Program-made: the position numbers and the translations under genes
Shown here: piece by piece, positions 43,784 to 53,800 of the stretch
How the letters are laid out: each line of letters begins with the position of its first letter
Numbering within the stretch: the stretch's first letter is position 1
Notes under the pieces: generated by a model
Told to the model about the DNA's origin: nothing
The model's input: only the letters and a program-made list of their open reading frames with translations
The model's database searches: none
From: VXYL01 sp963422285
Lineage (GTDB): Bacteria; Pseudomonadota; Gammaproteobacteria; Pseudomonadales; Azotimanducaceae
Assembly (NCBI GenBank): GCA_963422285.2
Contig: CAXXJO010000002.1
Location: 1,302,001 to 1,366,000, forward strand
DNA: 64,000 bases
Direction of reading: 5' to 3'

Positions 43784-44479
43784 CTACGCCTCGGGCGGCT
43801 GCCGCTTCTTGCCCAGCAGATCCTTGGACAGCGGCGCGTCGCCCACCGTGGTGGGCTCGGCAAGATCGGTGGCGCGCATGCGGTCCGGCGTTCGCAGGTC
43901 GCGCTGGCTGGGGGCGTACTTGGCGGCCGAGCCGTCCTCGCCGATCACCCAGGATAGCGGACGGCGGGTGTGCTGGACGGATTCCTGCAGCAGCATCAGT
44001 CCCTGCATGAAGGCCTCCGGGCGAGGCGGGCAGCCGGGCACGTAGACATCCACCGGCAGGAACTTGTCCGCACCCTGCACCACGCTGTAGACGTCGAACA
44101 TGCCCCCGGAGTTGGCGCAGGATCCCATGGACACTACCCAGCGCGGCTCCAGCAACTGCTCGTAGAGATGCTGCAGCACGGGCGCCATCTTGCGGAACAC
44201 CGTACCGGAGATGACGATCAGGTCCGCTTGCCGCGGCGTGGCGCGGATCACCTCGGCGCCGAAACGCGACAGATCGTGGCGGGAGGTGAACGACGTCGCC
44301 ATCTCCACGTAGCAGCAGGACAGACCGAAGTTGAATGGCCAGATGGAGTTGGCTCGGCCCCAGGCCACCAGATCCTCCAGCTTGGCGGTGAGGAAACTCT
44401 TGCCGGCTTCCTCGTGATAGGCGTCTTCCACGGCATCCATCGGCGCGCCGGGTTCGGTCTTGATGAGACGCCACTGCAT
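43784..44479 (-). CDS. nuoB: NADH-quinone oxidoreductase subunit B
   Basis: Protein of 231 residues holding the last cluster N2, which passes electrons to quinone. The tandem cysteines are in FGLSCCYVEMA, the others in VVSMGSCANSGGMFD and VYVPGCPPRPEAFMQGL. ATG at 44479 gives MQWRLIKTEPGA and lies 2 nt after the nuoA stop. The C-terminus has an extra 40 or so charged residues (YAPSQRDLRTPDRMRATDL onward), longer than in some relatives. Confidence 0.97.
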   Translation of the reverse strand: MQWRLIKTEPGAPMDAVEDAYHEEAGKSFLTAKLEDLVAWGRANSIWPFNFGLSCCYVEMATSFTSRHDLSRFGAEVIRATPRQADLIVISGTVFRKMAPVLQHLYEQLLEPRWVVSMGSCANSGGMFDVYSVVQGADKFLPVDVYVPGCPPRPEAFMQGLMLLQESVQHTRRPLSWVIGEDGSAAKYAPSQRDLRTPDRMRATDLAEPTTVGDAPLSKDLLGKKRQPPEA

Positions 44480-44481
44480 GG

Positions 44482-44949
44482 TCAGGCCCCCTCCTGCGCT
44501 GGTTCCGAGGACGTACGGGCGTCCGTGCGCGCATAGCGCGCAGGCCCGGGGGCGCGGCGTTTCAAGCCCCAGTCCAAAGCGCCTGTGCGCCACTCGTAGA
44601 ACAGCGCCGCGAGCAGGATGGCGATGAACACGCTGGCGCCGACATAGCCGCGCCAGCCCACATCGTGGAATGCCACGGCCCAGGCGATGATGAAGATCGT
44701 CTCCAAGTCGAAGATCACGAAGAACACGGCGATCAAGTAGAACTCGACGGACAGCCTCATCTCCTCGGCATCGCCCACCGGCACGATGCCGGACTCGAAC
44801 GGCATCGTGCGGGCGCCGCCGTGGCGGGCCTTGGCGCCGATGAACCATGCCGCCAGCAATGCGACGCCCAGCACCGCGCCCACAGCGAGCACGTACAGAA
44901 ACAACGGCAGGATGTCGGCAGCGGTAGTCGCCGCACCCTCTTCAGGCAC
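44482..44949 (-). CDS. nuoA: NADH-quinone oxidoreductase subunit A
   Basis: Protein of 155 residues, first gene of the nuo cluster, with three membrane helices. FESGIVPVGDAEEMRLSVEF and YLIAVFFVIFDLETIFIIAW are the conserved NuoA segments, with charged residues that line the E-channel. The start is GTG at 44949, preceded by AGGAGGGG. The C-terminal tail after residue 125 is unusually long and polar (RAPGPARYARTDARTSSEPA). The promoter should lie in 44950-45191. Confidence 0.95.
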   Translation of the reverse strand: MPEEGAATTAADILPLFLYVLAVGAVLGVALLAAWFIGAKARHGGARTMPFESGIVPVGDAEEMRLSVEFYLIAVFFVIFDLETIFIIAWAVAFHDVGWRGYVGASVFIAILLAALFYEWRTGALDWGLKRRAPGPARYARTDARTSSEPAQEGA

Positions 44950-45191
44950 CAGCCCCTCCTAGAATCCCATCAATACCGCGGTACTCGAGCCCCGGCTCGC
45001 CAGCCTTTGCAGAAGTCGTCGCGAGGGGGCGGGAAACGGCGACACCATACAGACCGAGACGGCAGCGGGCAAGGGCAAGGAACGACCGGCTGGCAGCGTG
45101 TGGCGGCCAGCCGGTACAGGTGCGGCGAAACGGCTGCGCCAGCCATGCGAGAAGGACCGGCATTCCGCTTCGAGGGAACCTGGCTCTACCG
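44950..45191. promoter_or_regulatory. Region upstream of nuoA, likely promoter of the complex I cluster
   Basis: About 240 bp between the nuoA start and the stop of the Uma2 gene, both on the minus strand. It must hold the signals that start nuo transcription unless the cluster is read from further upstream. AGGAGGGG, the nuoA ribosome binding site, is clear; no convincing -35/-10 pair was found by eye. Confidence 0.4.
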
Positions 45192-46112
45192 CTACCGACC
45201 GCGCTGCGCATCTTGCAACCAACGCACCTGCTCCCGCAGCCGAGCGATCTCCGCTTCGGCTGCCGTGCGAGCTTCGGCTTCGACAGTAGCGCGATTCTCC
45301 GCGGCCTTGCGGGCGGTTGCTTGCGCCGCGGCCAGCGCCTCGGCCTCCTTCAAGGTGCGCAGATACTCCCTCGCTTCCGGGTCGTACCAGCGCAGGTCGC
45401 GCTCCGCGCCCACCACGCACAGCCGCAGGCCCAGCACTTCGCTGTCCAGCCCCATGCCGCCGTCCGGCAGCCGGCGGCGGTACCGCCCACGGCGCGGCGC
45501 ATGTCCCTGGAGGCTCGGCTGCAGGCGCTCCGTCGGGTCGAACAGGAAGTACTCCCGCACCCCCATCGAGCGATACTCCTCCGGCTTCCTCTCCACGTCG
45601 TTCCGGCGCGTCGAGTCCGACAGGATCTCCAGCACGAAGTCCGGCGCCGTGCCTTCCTCCCACACCACGAACGACCCCTGGAAGCGGTTTGTCCGCGGCC
45701 CTACCCCGAACGCCACGAACAGGTCCGGCGACACCGCCTCCGGCTCCTCCCCCGGCCGCGCGTGGTGGACGAACAGGTCGCTCGCCACCAGCACGTCGGC
45801 CCGGCCCGCGTAGCGCAGGTCCAGCGGGCTGGCCACGTCGAACCGCAGCACGCGGTGGCGAATGTTCTCAGACACCTTGGCCGCCGAGGGCAGGTCCGCC
45901 TCGCCCAGGTCCAGATGGTGGGCGCGGCAGGCACCGTCGGAGAGTCGCAGGGGCGACAGGGCTTCGGCCATCGGCTTGCTCCCGGAATCCTGAAGGGCAT
46001 GGAAGACTTCGCTCGCCAGCGGCACCGACTCTATCACGGCGGCGCGGGACGCTGCCGCCGCGCCGCTTGGCGCCATCCGCGCTGCCGGGAGCGAAGTCCA
46101 TGGGCGCACCAT
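45192..46112 (-). CDS. Uma2-family (DUF820) putative endonuclease, second copy
   Basis: Protein of 306 residues with the same plan as the gene at 26.7 kb. Core motifs: RADVLVASDLFVHHARPGEE, AVSPDLFVAFGVG, APDFVLEILSDSTRRNDVER and YRSMGVREYFLFDPTERLQP. The C-terminal 50 residues (EAEALAAAQATARKAAENRA onward) predict a coiled coil. The two copies share the arrangement but differ considerably in sequence, so they are not a recent duplication. The role is unknown. Start ATG at 46112; the ribosome binding site is weak. Confidence 0.85.
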   Translation of the reverse strand: MVRPWTSLPAARMAPSGAAAASRAAVIESVPLASEVFHALQDSGSKPMAEALSPLRLSDGACRAHHLDLGEADLPSAAKVSENIRHRVLRFDVASPLDLRYAGRADVLVASDLFVHHARPGEEPEAVSPDLFVAFGVGPRTNRFQGSFVVWEEGTAPDFVLEILSDSTRRNDVERKPEEYRSMGVREYFLFDPTERLQPSLQGHAPRRGRYRRRLPDGGMGLDSEVLGLRLCVVGAERDLRWYDPEAREYLRTLKEAEALAAAQATARKAAENRATVEAEARTAAEAEIARLREQVRWLQDAQRGR

Positions 46113-46265
46113 AGGCGGCGCCTAAGAGGGAGCGTTAGAGACATCCGGCCACCGCGACATGCGAATTCGCCGCCGCGCGATTTGGGAGATCGCCGCAAGA
46201 CCGGCGCGGACTTCCGCCCGTGATCGGACGCTGCCGAACCGTCGCCCGACCGATGGACAGTCGCG

Positions 46266-47792
46266 TCAGGGGGCTGCGCAGTCGAAGCTGCCCTCGTCGT
46301 TCACGTCGCCGCGCCCGCGGTACTTGGCAACCTGCGGATACGGACATATCGGGCGGGTGAACCGACGTCCCTGCTGCACTCGCTCGTCCGGAGCGAGGTG
46401 GGCCATGGGAGCCGCCCCCGGCTGGGTGCCGACGATCCGCGTTGGCGCGGCACCCTGCTCGCGCCATTTCACCATCGGTTCGACATAGTCCGCCTGCCAT
46501 GGGCCGGGGCCGCCGGCGCAATGCACCATGCCCGGCACCATGAACAGGCGGAAGAATTCGCTCGCTTCCTCGGCCCCGCCCACGGCTTGCTCCACCGCGG
46601 CCAAGTAGTCGATGGCTCGCTGGGGACGCAAGGGATAGTCGTTCCAGCCCTGGTACATCAGCAGCTTGCCGCCTCGGTCCCGGAATTCCCGGAGATCGGC
46701 GCTGCGAACGTCCAGCGGCGATGTGGCATCGGCGATCCGGGCCCGATGGGCGATGGGATCGAAAGCGCCGAGGGCGAAGGTCGGATCGTGGCGCATCAGC
46801 CGCTCCATGATCTCGCCGGTACCGCCGATGATGGAGTCGCCGCCCATCTGTTCGTTGGGCAGCATCCAGAACGCCCAGTCGCCGGCCGCTTCGGCACCCG
46901 GCGGCACACCGGGAGACAGCACCCTGCCGGCTTCGTCCACCATGTCGCCGTAGACGAAATGCGCCGTTTCGATCTGCCCTGTGGTGAGGCAAGCCTCGCT
47001 CTGCCCTGTCTGGCAGGTCAGCGCATCGAGATCGAAGACATCCTCGGTACATTTACGCGGATCGTCGATGACGCCGTCCTCTACGCCATCAAGGGCGTCG
47101 CAGGCCATGCGCGAAGCGTCGTCCAGCACTTTCAGCGCATCCCGATCCAAGGGGTGCGCAGTCTGCTTGCGGTGGGCAGCCAGCATCCAAGGGAGAAATT
47201 CCCGGAACTCGAACGCCGGCGCGCCAGCGATGATGCCGTCGTAGTCTTGCGGGAAGCGAACGGCCTCCAGCAGCGCCGCCCGGCCGCCGTTCGAGCAGCC
47301 GTGGAGATACGAATGGTCAATGTCTCGCCCGTAATACCGGGCGACCACCCGCTTCGCCGCCAGCGTCGCCAGATGCACCCCGCGATAGGCGTAGTCGAGC
47401 AGCGCCTCAGGCTGCCCGAAGAAGGCGTTGCCCTCTTCGGCTTCGTGGCCGGTATCCGTGGTTGCCATGGCGAAGCCGTCCGCCAGCAGGCTGGTGGTGT
47501 CGCCGAAGTAGCCGGCGCTGCCGCCCACGGAGGAGAACATCAGCCGACCGTTCCAGCCGTCCACAGGCAGGGTCACCTCGAAGCGGATGGCGCGGTTGAC
47601 GACGCCGCGCACCCGGCAGTGGGCCGGCAGGGCCTCGGTGGCCGCGACGAGCACTCCGGGTTCGACGGCGTGGGAGAGATCCGTCAGCCGGTACAGCTTG
47701 CGGCATTCGTCGGCGGCATCCGCCGCGCCCAATGACGGCCAGGACAGCGCTGTAGCCAGCGCGGCGAATACCAATGCGACACCATGTTTCAT
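46266..47792 (-). CDS. Tannase/feruloyl-esterase-family hydrolase, secreted
   Basis: Protein of 508 residues in the alpha/beta-hydrolase family whose members cleave gallate or ferulate esters. A signal peptide is clear (MKHGVALVFAALATALSW, then PSLGAADA). The nucleophile motif HGCSNGGRAALLEA (C-S-x-G-G) and the C-terminal FMVPGMVHCAGGPG with the catalytic His and its paired Cys are the family's disulfide-linked arrangement; Asp lies between (WNDYPLRP). ATG at 47792 is favoured because GAGGGG lies just upstream; an ATG four codons earlier (47804) also exists. Probably periplasmic or exported. The substrate is unknown. Confidence 0.88.
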   Translation of the reverse strand: MKHGVALVFAALATALSWPSLGAADAADECRKLYRLTDLSHAVEPGVLVAATEALPAHCRVRGVVNRAIRFEVTLPVDGWNGRLMFSSVGGSAGYFGDTTSLLADGFAMATTDTGHEAEEGNAFFGQPEALLDYAYRGVHLATLAAKRVVARYYGRDIDHSYLHGCSNGGRAALLEAVRFPQDYDGIIAGAPAFEFREFLPWMLAAHRKQTAHPLDRDALKVLDDASRMACDALDGVEDGVIDDPRKCTEDVFDLDALTCQTGQSEACLTTGQIETAHFVYGDMVDEAGRVLSPGVPPGAEAAGDWAFWMLPNEQMGGDSIIGGTGEIMERLMRHDPTFALGAFDPIAHRARIADATSPLDVRSADLREFRDRGGKLLMYQGWNDYPLRPQRAIDYLAAVEQAVGGAEEASEFFRLFMVPGMVHCAGGPGPWQADYVEPMVKWREQGAAPTRIVGTQPGAAPMAHLAPDERVQQGRRFTRPICPYPQVAKYRGRGDVNDEGSFDCAAP

Positions 47793-47921
47793 GCTTCCCC
47801 TCATCAGGCATATTCAGACATAGACGCATCGCTAACCTACCACTCCACGCCATTGGCCGCAGCAAGCCGCAACAGCCGGTAGCGGGTAGTGGCTCGGTTC
47901 GGCTTTGGACAAGCCGCGCTG

Positions 47922-47984
47922 CTGCCGATGCCGCTGCATGTCGTGGTTGCGCGATGCGGCATGACGACGCGGTTCCAAACCGAG
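47922..47984 (+). repeat. Dispersed repeat of about 60 bp, copy C
   Basis: One of three related copies. It shows the common core TGGTTGC, two or three variable bases, then GATGCGGC, A(C/T)GACGAC, CGG and CCAAACCGAG, and also shares the left part CTGC..ATGCC.CTGCAT with copy B. It lies in the intergenic gap 47793-48265, which otherwise has no gene I recognise. Confidence 0.65.
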
Positions 47985-48265
47985 CCGCCAACCTGCGATC
48001 TCACCCGCGACGGACCGCTCGACGCCCTGGCACCGCCCAGACTCGGTGCGGCCCCGGCAACTGTGAAGGCCGGATCGCCGAAGCCGAGGAAAAGCTCCAG
48101 CAACTTGCACGGCATCGAGCGCCGATGCGTCCGCGAGTCCGAAGCGGACATGCGCCGACATCGACCGGCGGGCGAATACCGGCGAAACCGAAACTCGGCA
48201 GCCGCCAGACAGCACCTGAAAGTCAAACTGAGCTACTACCCGACAGCCTGTACCATGCGCCCGTC

Positions 48266-50878
48266 ATGCGCGTTCGTTTCAGCTTGCACCACGATGGGCT
48301 GGATGCCGTGCCGGAGAACACCGCGGTGGGCTTGGCCGCGGTGGGGCCGGAGGGATTTCTGCGTCTGCTCGAAAGCGACCTCGGCATCCCGCGGCCCGCG
48401 GTTCATCCCGCCGAGGAACTGACGCTGTACCGCGCTTGTCTGGACGAATGCAACGATCTCGCCCGCTTCTACCATCGCTCGTTCGAGGTCGATCCGGTAG
48501 GCGTTGCGAACACGCTGCTCGATTGGCGGCGGCAGTGGCATCTGCATGGCTGGGACGGCACGTTCCCGGATGGCGTTTCCCGGCGCCTCGCCGATCTGGC
48601 TGCGGTCGAGACCCAGGCGAGCGAGCGCGCGCCACCCACCATGGGACAGCGGCTGCGCCGCATCCTGGCGCTGCTCGACTCGCGCCGGGTGCAGATTCGC
48701 ACCCTGGAACTGCTGGACCAACCCGACGATATGCCCCGCCTGTGGCGCCGCCTGATCGAACATTTCCACTGCGAAACGGCAGCCGAACCCACCGGCCTCG
48801 CGCCGCCGGAGTCGGATCTCGGCAAGACGCAGGCGTTTCTGCAAGGCGGGCCGGCGCATCTGCTTCAGGGCGACGGTTCGCTGCTGGTGCTGCGGGCGGT
48901 TTCCCGAGACCTGACGGCCCAGGCAACGGCGGAACTCCTGCGTCGCTGCGACGACGTGTCCCAGGTCGTGGCCATCGCCACCCGAGACGGCATCATCCTG
49001 GACAACGCCCTGCAACGCGCCGGCCTGCCGCGGGTGGGGTTTCAGCACTATTCGCCGTTTCGCGCCGCCAGCCAAGTGCTGAAGCTGGCGTTGGCACTGG
49101 TCTGGGAGCCGTTGGCTCCGCACCGGCTGTTGCAGTTCCTCATCCATCCAGTGAGTCCGCTGGCTTGGAACGAGCGCACCCAGCTCGCCCAGGCGGTGGC
49201 CGCGGCACCGGGCATCGGCGGCCCCGCTTGGCGCAGCGTCTTGGCGAATATCGGCGACAGCGCTGGCGACATGGAGTTCTGGACCACGCCCGAACGCTAC
49301 TCGGCCAGCGAAGGCGCGCCCATCGAGGCGCTGAGCCTGCGGGCGCGGCGGTGCGCGGCTTGGCTGGGGCGGCGGATCGCCATCGCCGGGGATGCGGAAG
49401 AACAGGCCGTCTACGGCGCCGCCCACGCCCAAGCCGAAGCCTTGGCGGCGACCTTGGATCGTCGCCGCAACGATGGCGCGGAGCGCATGGCGAAGATCGA
49501 GGTGGATCGCCTGGTCCACGAAGCAACCCGTCCGCTCCCCGACGAAACCACCTTCGCCGAGGCGGGTCATGTGCCGGGCACGACGTTTCCCGGCAATGTC
49601 GCGGCGCCGGTGGACGAAGTCTTCTGGTGGGATCTGGCGCCGACACCCATCGATCTCGCGTCCGTCTGGTCTGCGTCCGAACGCAACGAACTGGCCGCAG
49701 TCGGCGTCGAACTGCCGTCCGTGCCGCAGCGCATCAAAGCCGAGCGCCGCGCCTGGCTGCGGCCCGTGCTGAACTGTCGGCGGCGGTTGACGCTGGTGGT
49801 CCACGACCAAGACGAGGGCCGCCATCCGCTGTGGGCGCGCCTCGAGGAGCAGCTTTCCGGCTGGCTGGAAGTGAGCCTGGACGCGGGCCTGCTGCAAGGC
49901 CGCGCCAACCTCGCGGACGCGCTGGGCATCCCCGCGCCACCGTTGCCGAAGCAGTCGCTGCCGGCGCCGAAACGCTGGTGGCGCATCCGTCGCTCGCTGC
50001 CGCCCCCGGATACGGAGTCCTACACCAGCTTGCGGCGGCTCTGCTACCACCCCCATCAGTGGATGCTTGCCTACCATGCCGCCTTGCAGGGCAGCCGCAT
50101 CGCCGGCGTTGCCGACGGCAACCTGTTGCGGGGCAATCTGGCCCACCGGCTGTTCGAGCGGTTCTTCGCCGAGCACGAAGAGCACCAGAAGTGGCGCTCC
50201 CTGGACGAAGGGCGCATCCGCGCATGGCTGGACGGGACCATAGACGATCTGATCGAGAAGGAAGGCGCGGTGCTGCTCGAGACCGGACGCGGGGTGGAGC
50301 GGCAGCAGGTGGCCACCACCCTCCGACGATCCCTGTTCCAGCTTCTGCGGCACATGCGGGAAGCCGGCGTGGTGAAGGTGCAATCCGAACAGCCTATCGA
50401 GAAGGCGTTTCCTGGCGGCATGCTGCACGGCAACGCGGACTTCGTGCTGGTCGGCGAAAACGGCAGGCGAGCGGTGCTGGACGCCAAGTGGAGCGGCGAG
50501 CGCTACCGGCGCGAGGAGTTGGAGGAAGGTCGCCACTTGCAGCTGGCAGCGTACAGCTTCGCCCTGGCGGAGAACGACTGGCCGTCGCCAGCCTACTATA
50601 TCGTCTCCACCGGCAACGTGCTGGCCCCGAACGCGGCGTTCTTCCCTCGGGCGCTGGCGACGGGGACAGCGGTGAACGATGCCGAATCCATCTGGCGCAA
50701 GCTCCTCGTCACTCGGGACTGGCGGCTGGCCCAGCTCGCCCGAGGCGAAATCGAGGTAAACGCCGGCGCGGAACCCGACGACGACTCCGAACCGCCCGAG
50801 GACGGTCTCGACACTCGGATCGAGGCGGATCGTTTCGACGACTTCCGCTGGCTGGTCGGAGTCGAGCCTTCCCGATGA
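48266..50878 (+). CDS. addB: AddB-like PD-(D/E)XK nuclease (recombination/repair)
   Basis: Protein of 870 residues. The C-terminal nuclease is clear: LRGNLAHRLFERFF (His), GNADFVLV (D725), AVLDAKWSGERYRREE (D739, K741) and HLQLAAYSFAL (Q-x-x-x-Y). The N-terminal two thirds look like an inactivated helicase fold, as in AddB: no Walker A is present. The Fe-S cysteines (C-terminal C-x2-C-x5-C) known from Bacillus AddB are absent. ATG at 48266 gives MRVRFSLHHDGLD; the open frame before it is unrelated. The stop overlaps the helicase gene (ATGA), giving an AddBA-type two-gene unit for processing double-strand DNA ends. Confidence 0.75.
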   Translation: MRVRFSLHHDGLDAVPENTAVGLAAVGPEGFLRLLESDLGIPRPAVHPAEELTLYRACLDECNDLARFYHRSFEVDPVGVANTLLDWRRQWHLHGWDGTFPDGVSRRLADLAAVETQASERAPPTMGQRLRRILALLDSRRVQIRTLELLDQPDDMPRLWRRLIEHFHCETAAEPTGLAPPESDLGKTQAFLQGGPAHLLQGDGSLLVLRAVSRDLTAQATAELLRRCDDVSQVVAIATRDGIILDNALQRAGLPRVGFQHYSPFRAASQVLKLALALVWEPLAPHRLLQFLIHPVSPLAWNERTQLAQAVAAAPGIGGPAWRSVLANIGDSAGDMEFWTTPERYSASEGAPIEALSLRARRCAAWLGRRIAIAGDAEEQAVYGAAHAQAEALAATLDRRRNDGAERMAKIEVDRLVHEATRPLPDETTFAEAGHVPGTTFPGNVAAPVDEVFWWDLAPTPIDLASVWSASERNELAAVGVELPSVPQRIKAERRAWLRPVLNCRRRLTLVVHDQDEGRHPLWARLEEQLSGWLEVSLDAGLLQGRANLADALGIPAPPLPKQSLPAPKRWWRIRRSLPPPDTESYTSLRRLCYHPHQWMLAYHAALQGSRIAGVADGNLLRGNLAHRLFERFFAEHEEHQKWRSLDEGRIRAWLDGTIDDLIEKEGAVLLETGRGVERQQVATTLRRSLFQLLRHMREAGVVKVQSEQPIEKAFPGGMLHGNADFVLVGENGRRAVLDAKWSGERYRREELEEGRHLQLAAYSFALAENDWPSPAYYIVSTGNVLAPNAAFFPRALATGTAVNDAESIWRKLLVTRDWRLAQLARGEIEVNAGAEPDDDSEPPEDGLDTRIEADRFDDFRWLVGVEPSR

Positions 50879-53800
50879 CGCGGGCAAATGAAGAGAACAC
50901 GCGCTGGCAGCACGTCACCTTCATCAGCGCTGGCGCCGGCAGCGGCAAGACCTACCGGCTCACCAAGGAGATCGAGCAGGCTCTGGCGGCCGGCGCAGCG
51001 ACGCCCGCCGGCATCGTCGGCACCACGTTCACCGTCAAGGCCGCCACCGAGTTGCGCGAGCGCGTCCGCGCCCGCCTGCTGAACAGCGGCCGCCTGCTGC
51101 TGGCGGAACAGACCGCGGAATCTTTGATCGGGACGGTACACAGCGTTTGCGAGCGCTTGCTCACGCGGTTCGCCTTCGAACTCGGCCTGACGCCGGAACT
51201 GAACGTGCTGAGCGCCGACGACGGAGCACACCTGTTCAACCAGGCGCTCGACGAGGCGCTCGAGGTCGAACAAGTGCGCCAGATGAACGCAATCGCCCAA
51301 CGCCTCTTTCCCTCCGGGCAGGATCAGCCTAGTTGGCAGACGGTGGCGAAGAACCTTGCCGATCAAGCGCGAGAGAACGACATCGACGCCGATGCGCTGC
51401 GCCGCATGGGCGAACGCAACGCCGCCGACCTGCTGGCGTTCTATCCCGAACCCGGGGACTCGGAACCCACCGGTGAACTGCTCCGGCGCGTATCCGAGAC
51501 CATCGACAACCTGCCGGTGGATGCCTACCAAGGCGCACGAAAATACCAGGAGCTGCTGATCGCAGCGCAGTCCCAGCTCGGCCGCGACGACTGCCCTTGG
51601 TCGGTGTGGATGCGGCTTGCTGGCTATGCCGGCATCAAGGCCATTGCCGAACAAGTGGCATACGTCCAGGAAGTGGCGGAATTGTACGAAGGCCATGCCC
51701 GATTCCACCGCGACTTGGACGAATTCATGCGCGGAGTATTCGCCATCGCCGCCGACTCCCTGGCGCGATTTCAGCAGTTGAAGCGCGAGCAGCGCTTCAT
51801 CGACTTCGCGGATATGGAACAGCTGGCCCTGCATGCCCTGGACGAGGGGACCGTGCGCAGCCGGCTGGCGGGCGAGCTGGAGTTGCTGGTGGTGGACGAG
51901 TTCCAGGACACCAACCCCATGCAGCTGGCGCTGTTCCTGAAACTCGCCCGCCTCGCCGACCGCGCCATCTTCGTCGGCGACGAGAAGCAGGCGATCTATG
52001 CGTTCCGCGGCTGCGACCCGGAACTGGTGTCCGACACGCTCGACGGTCTTGCCGCCGGCGGCGCGGCGCGGGACAAGCTGGCCGCGAGCTGGCGATCGCG
52101 CCCCGCCTTGGTGCAGTACGCCAACGAACTGTTCGCCGCGGCCTTCGTCGGGGACGGCATCGAGCGCGAATCGGTGACGCTGGATGCCAGGCGCGAAGAA
52201 ATCGCTGGCCCGGCAGTAACCGCTTGGACGCTGGCGGGCAGCAAAGCGGAGCAACGCGCTCGGGCGGTGGCGGAAGGCATTGTCCAGCTGGTCGACGGGG
52301 CAGAACAAATCGTGGATTCGCAGACCAGCCGGCCGCGCCCTATCGCTTATGGCGACATCGCGGTGCTGGCACGCACCAACGACGCCGTCGCCCGCATCGC
52401 CGCATCGCTGCACAGGGCGCAGGTGCCGATGAAGAGAACGCTGGCCGGGCTGCAAGGCACCCCGGAGATCGCGCTGGCGAAAGCCTGCCTGCGCCGGCTG
52501 GCGGATCGTGCCGACACTCTCGCCACCGCCGAGATCGTGACGCTGGCCGACGGCGCGGAGCCGGAAGCCTGGCTTGCCAACCGGCTCGACTGGCTGGCTG
52601 CCAACGGCGACGCCTTGGGCTGGCGAGAAGACGATCACCCCATCGTCCGGCGGCTGCACGAAATGCGCGACGAGGTCGCCCTGCGCTCGCCGGTGGAAAC
52701 AGTCGCCCGCGTGCTCAACGAGGCGGACATCCGCCGCCTCGTCGCAGCCTGGGGGCCGGACGAAGTGCGCGTGGCGCAGCGGCAGAAGAACCTGGACGCT
52801 TTTCTGGACCTCGCCATCGCCTACGAACAACACGCCCTCTCCCATCGGGAACCCGGCACCCTCGCCGGCTTTCTGCTCTGGCTGGAACAGACGCTCTCCC
52901 CGGAACTGGACCAGCAACCTGTGGCGGCCGCCGGCAACGCGGTTCACGTGCTCACCTACCATCGAGCGAAGGGGCTGGAATGGCCGGTAGTGGTCTGTAC
53001 GGACTTCGACCATTCGGAGCCGCTGCGCATCTGGAATGTGCGCGTGAAGCGCGCCGCCGCGTTCTCCCTGGACGCGCCGCTGGCGAACCGGGAACTGCGC
53101 TACTGGCCGGGTATCTACGGCGGGCGCAAGAACGGCGTACCGACACGGAAAGTCGTGGAAGAATCCTGCGAAGGACTCCAATGCCGCCGCCAAGCCGTCG
53201 CCGAGCAGCGCCGACTGGCCTATGTCGGCATCACCCGGGCCCGGGATCGGCTGGCGCTGGCGCTGCAGGACAAGAAGCTCTCCAAGGACGCCTGGATGCA
53301 GAGCTTCAAGCAGGATTTCGCGCTTCCGTCGGGCACCGAGCTAATCCTGCCGAGCGGCGCGACCATCCCCACCCGGGCGGAGAAGATCGAAGCCGACGAC
53401 GGTGAACGCGCCCCTCCGCCCTACCGCCCGCGCTGGTTCGTTCGGCGCGAGCGCATCGTCCACCCGCGCAAGTTCGTGCAGCCGTCGTCGGCATCCCCGG
53501 TGGCAGACGCGGCCATTGGCGAAATGATCGAAGTCGGCCAGCGCATCCCGCTGCGCGGCGACGACATGGCGGACGTGGGAGCCGGCCTTCATGCCGTCAT
53601 CGCCGCCGAACTCGTCAACCCCCTGCCGCTGGCGGACGCTGTGGACCGCGCTTCCGAGCTGCTCGCCGCCCACAATGTGCATATCCATCTAGACGCCGCG
53701 GACGCCATCGTTGTCGCCAGTCGTTTCCGCCGCTGTCTGGAAGATCTCTTCGGAGTGTCGCGGATCGAAGCGGAGGTTCCCGTCGTCCATCGGCTGGACG

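Noticed and set aside
44942..45211. A minus-strand frame of 89 codons upstream of nuoA
   Set aside because: No recognisable motif, and it spans the ribosome binding site and likely promoter of nuoA.
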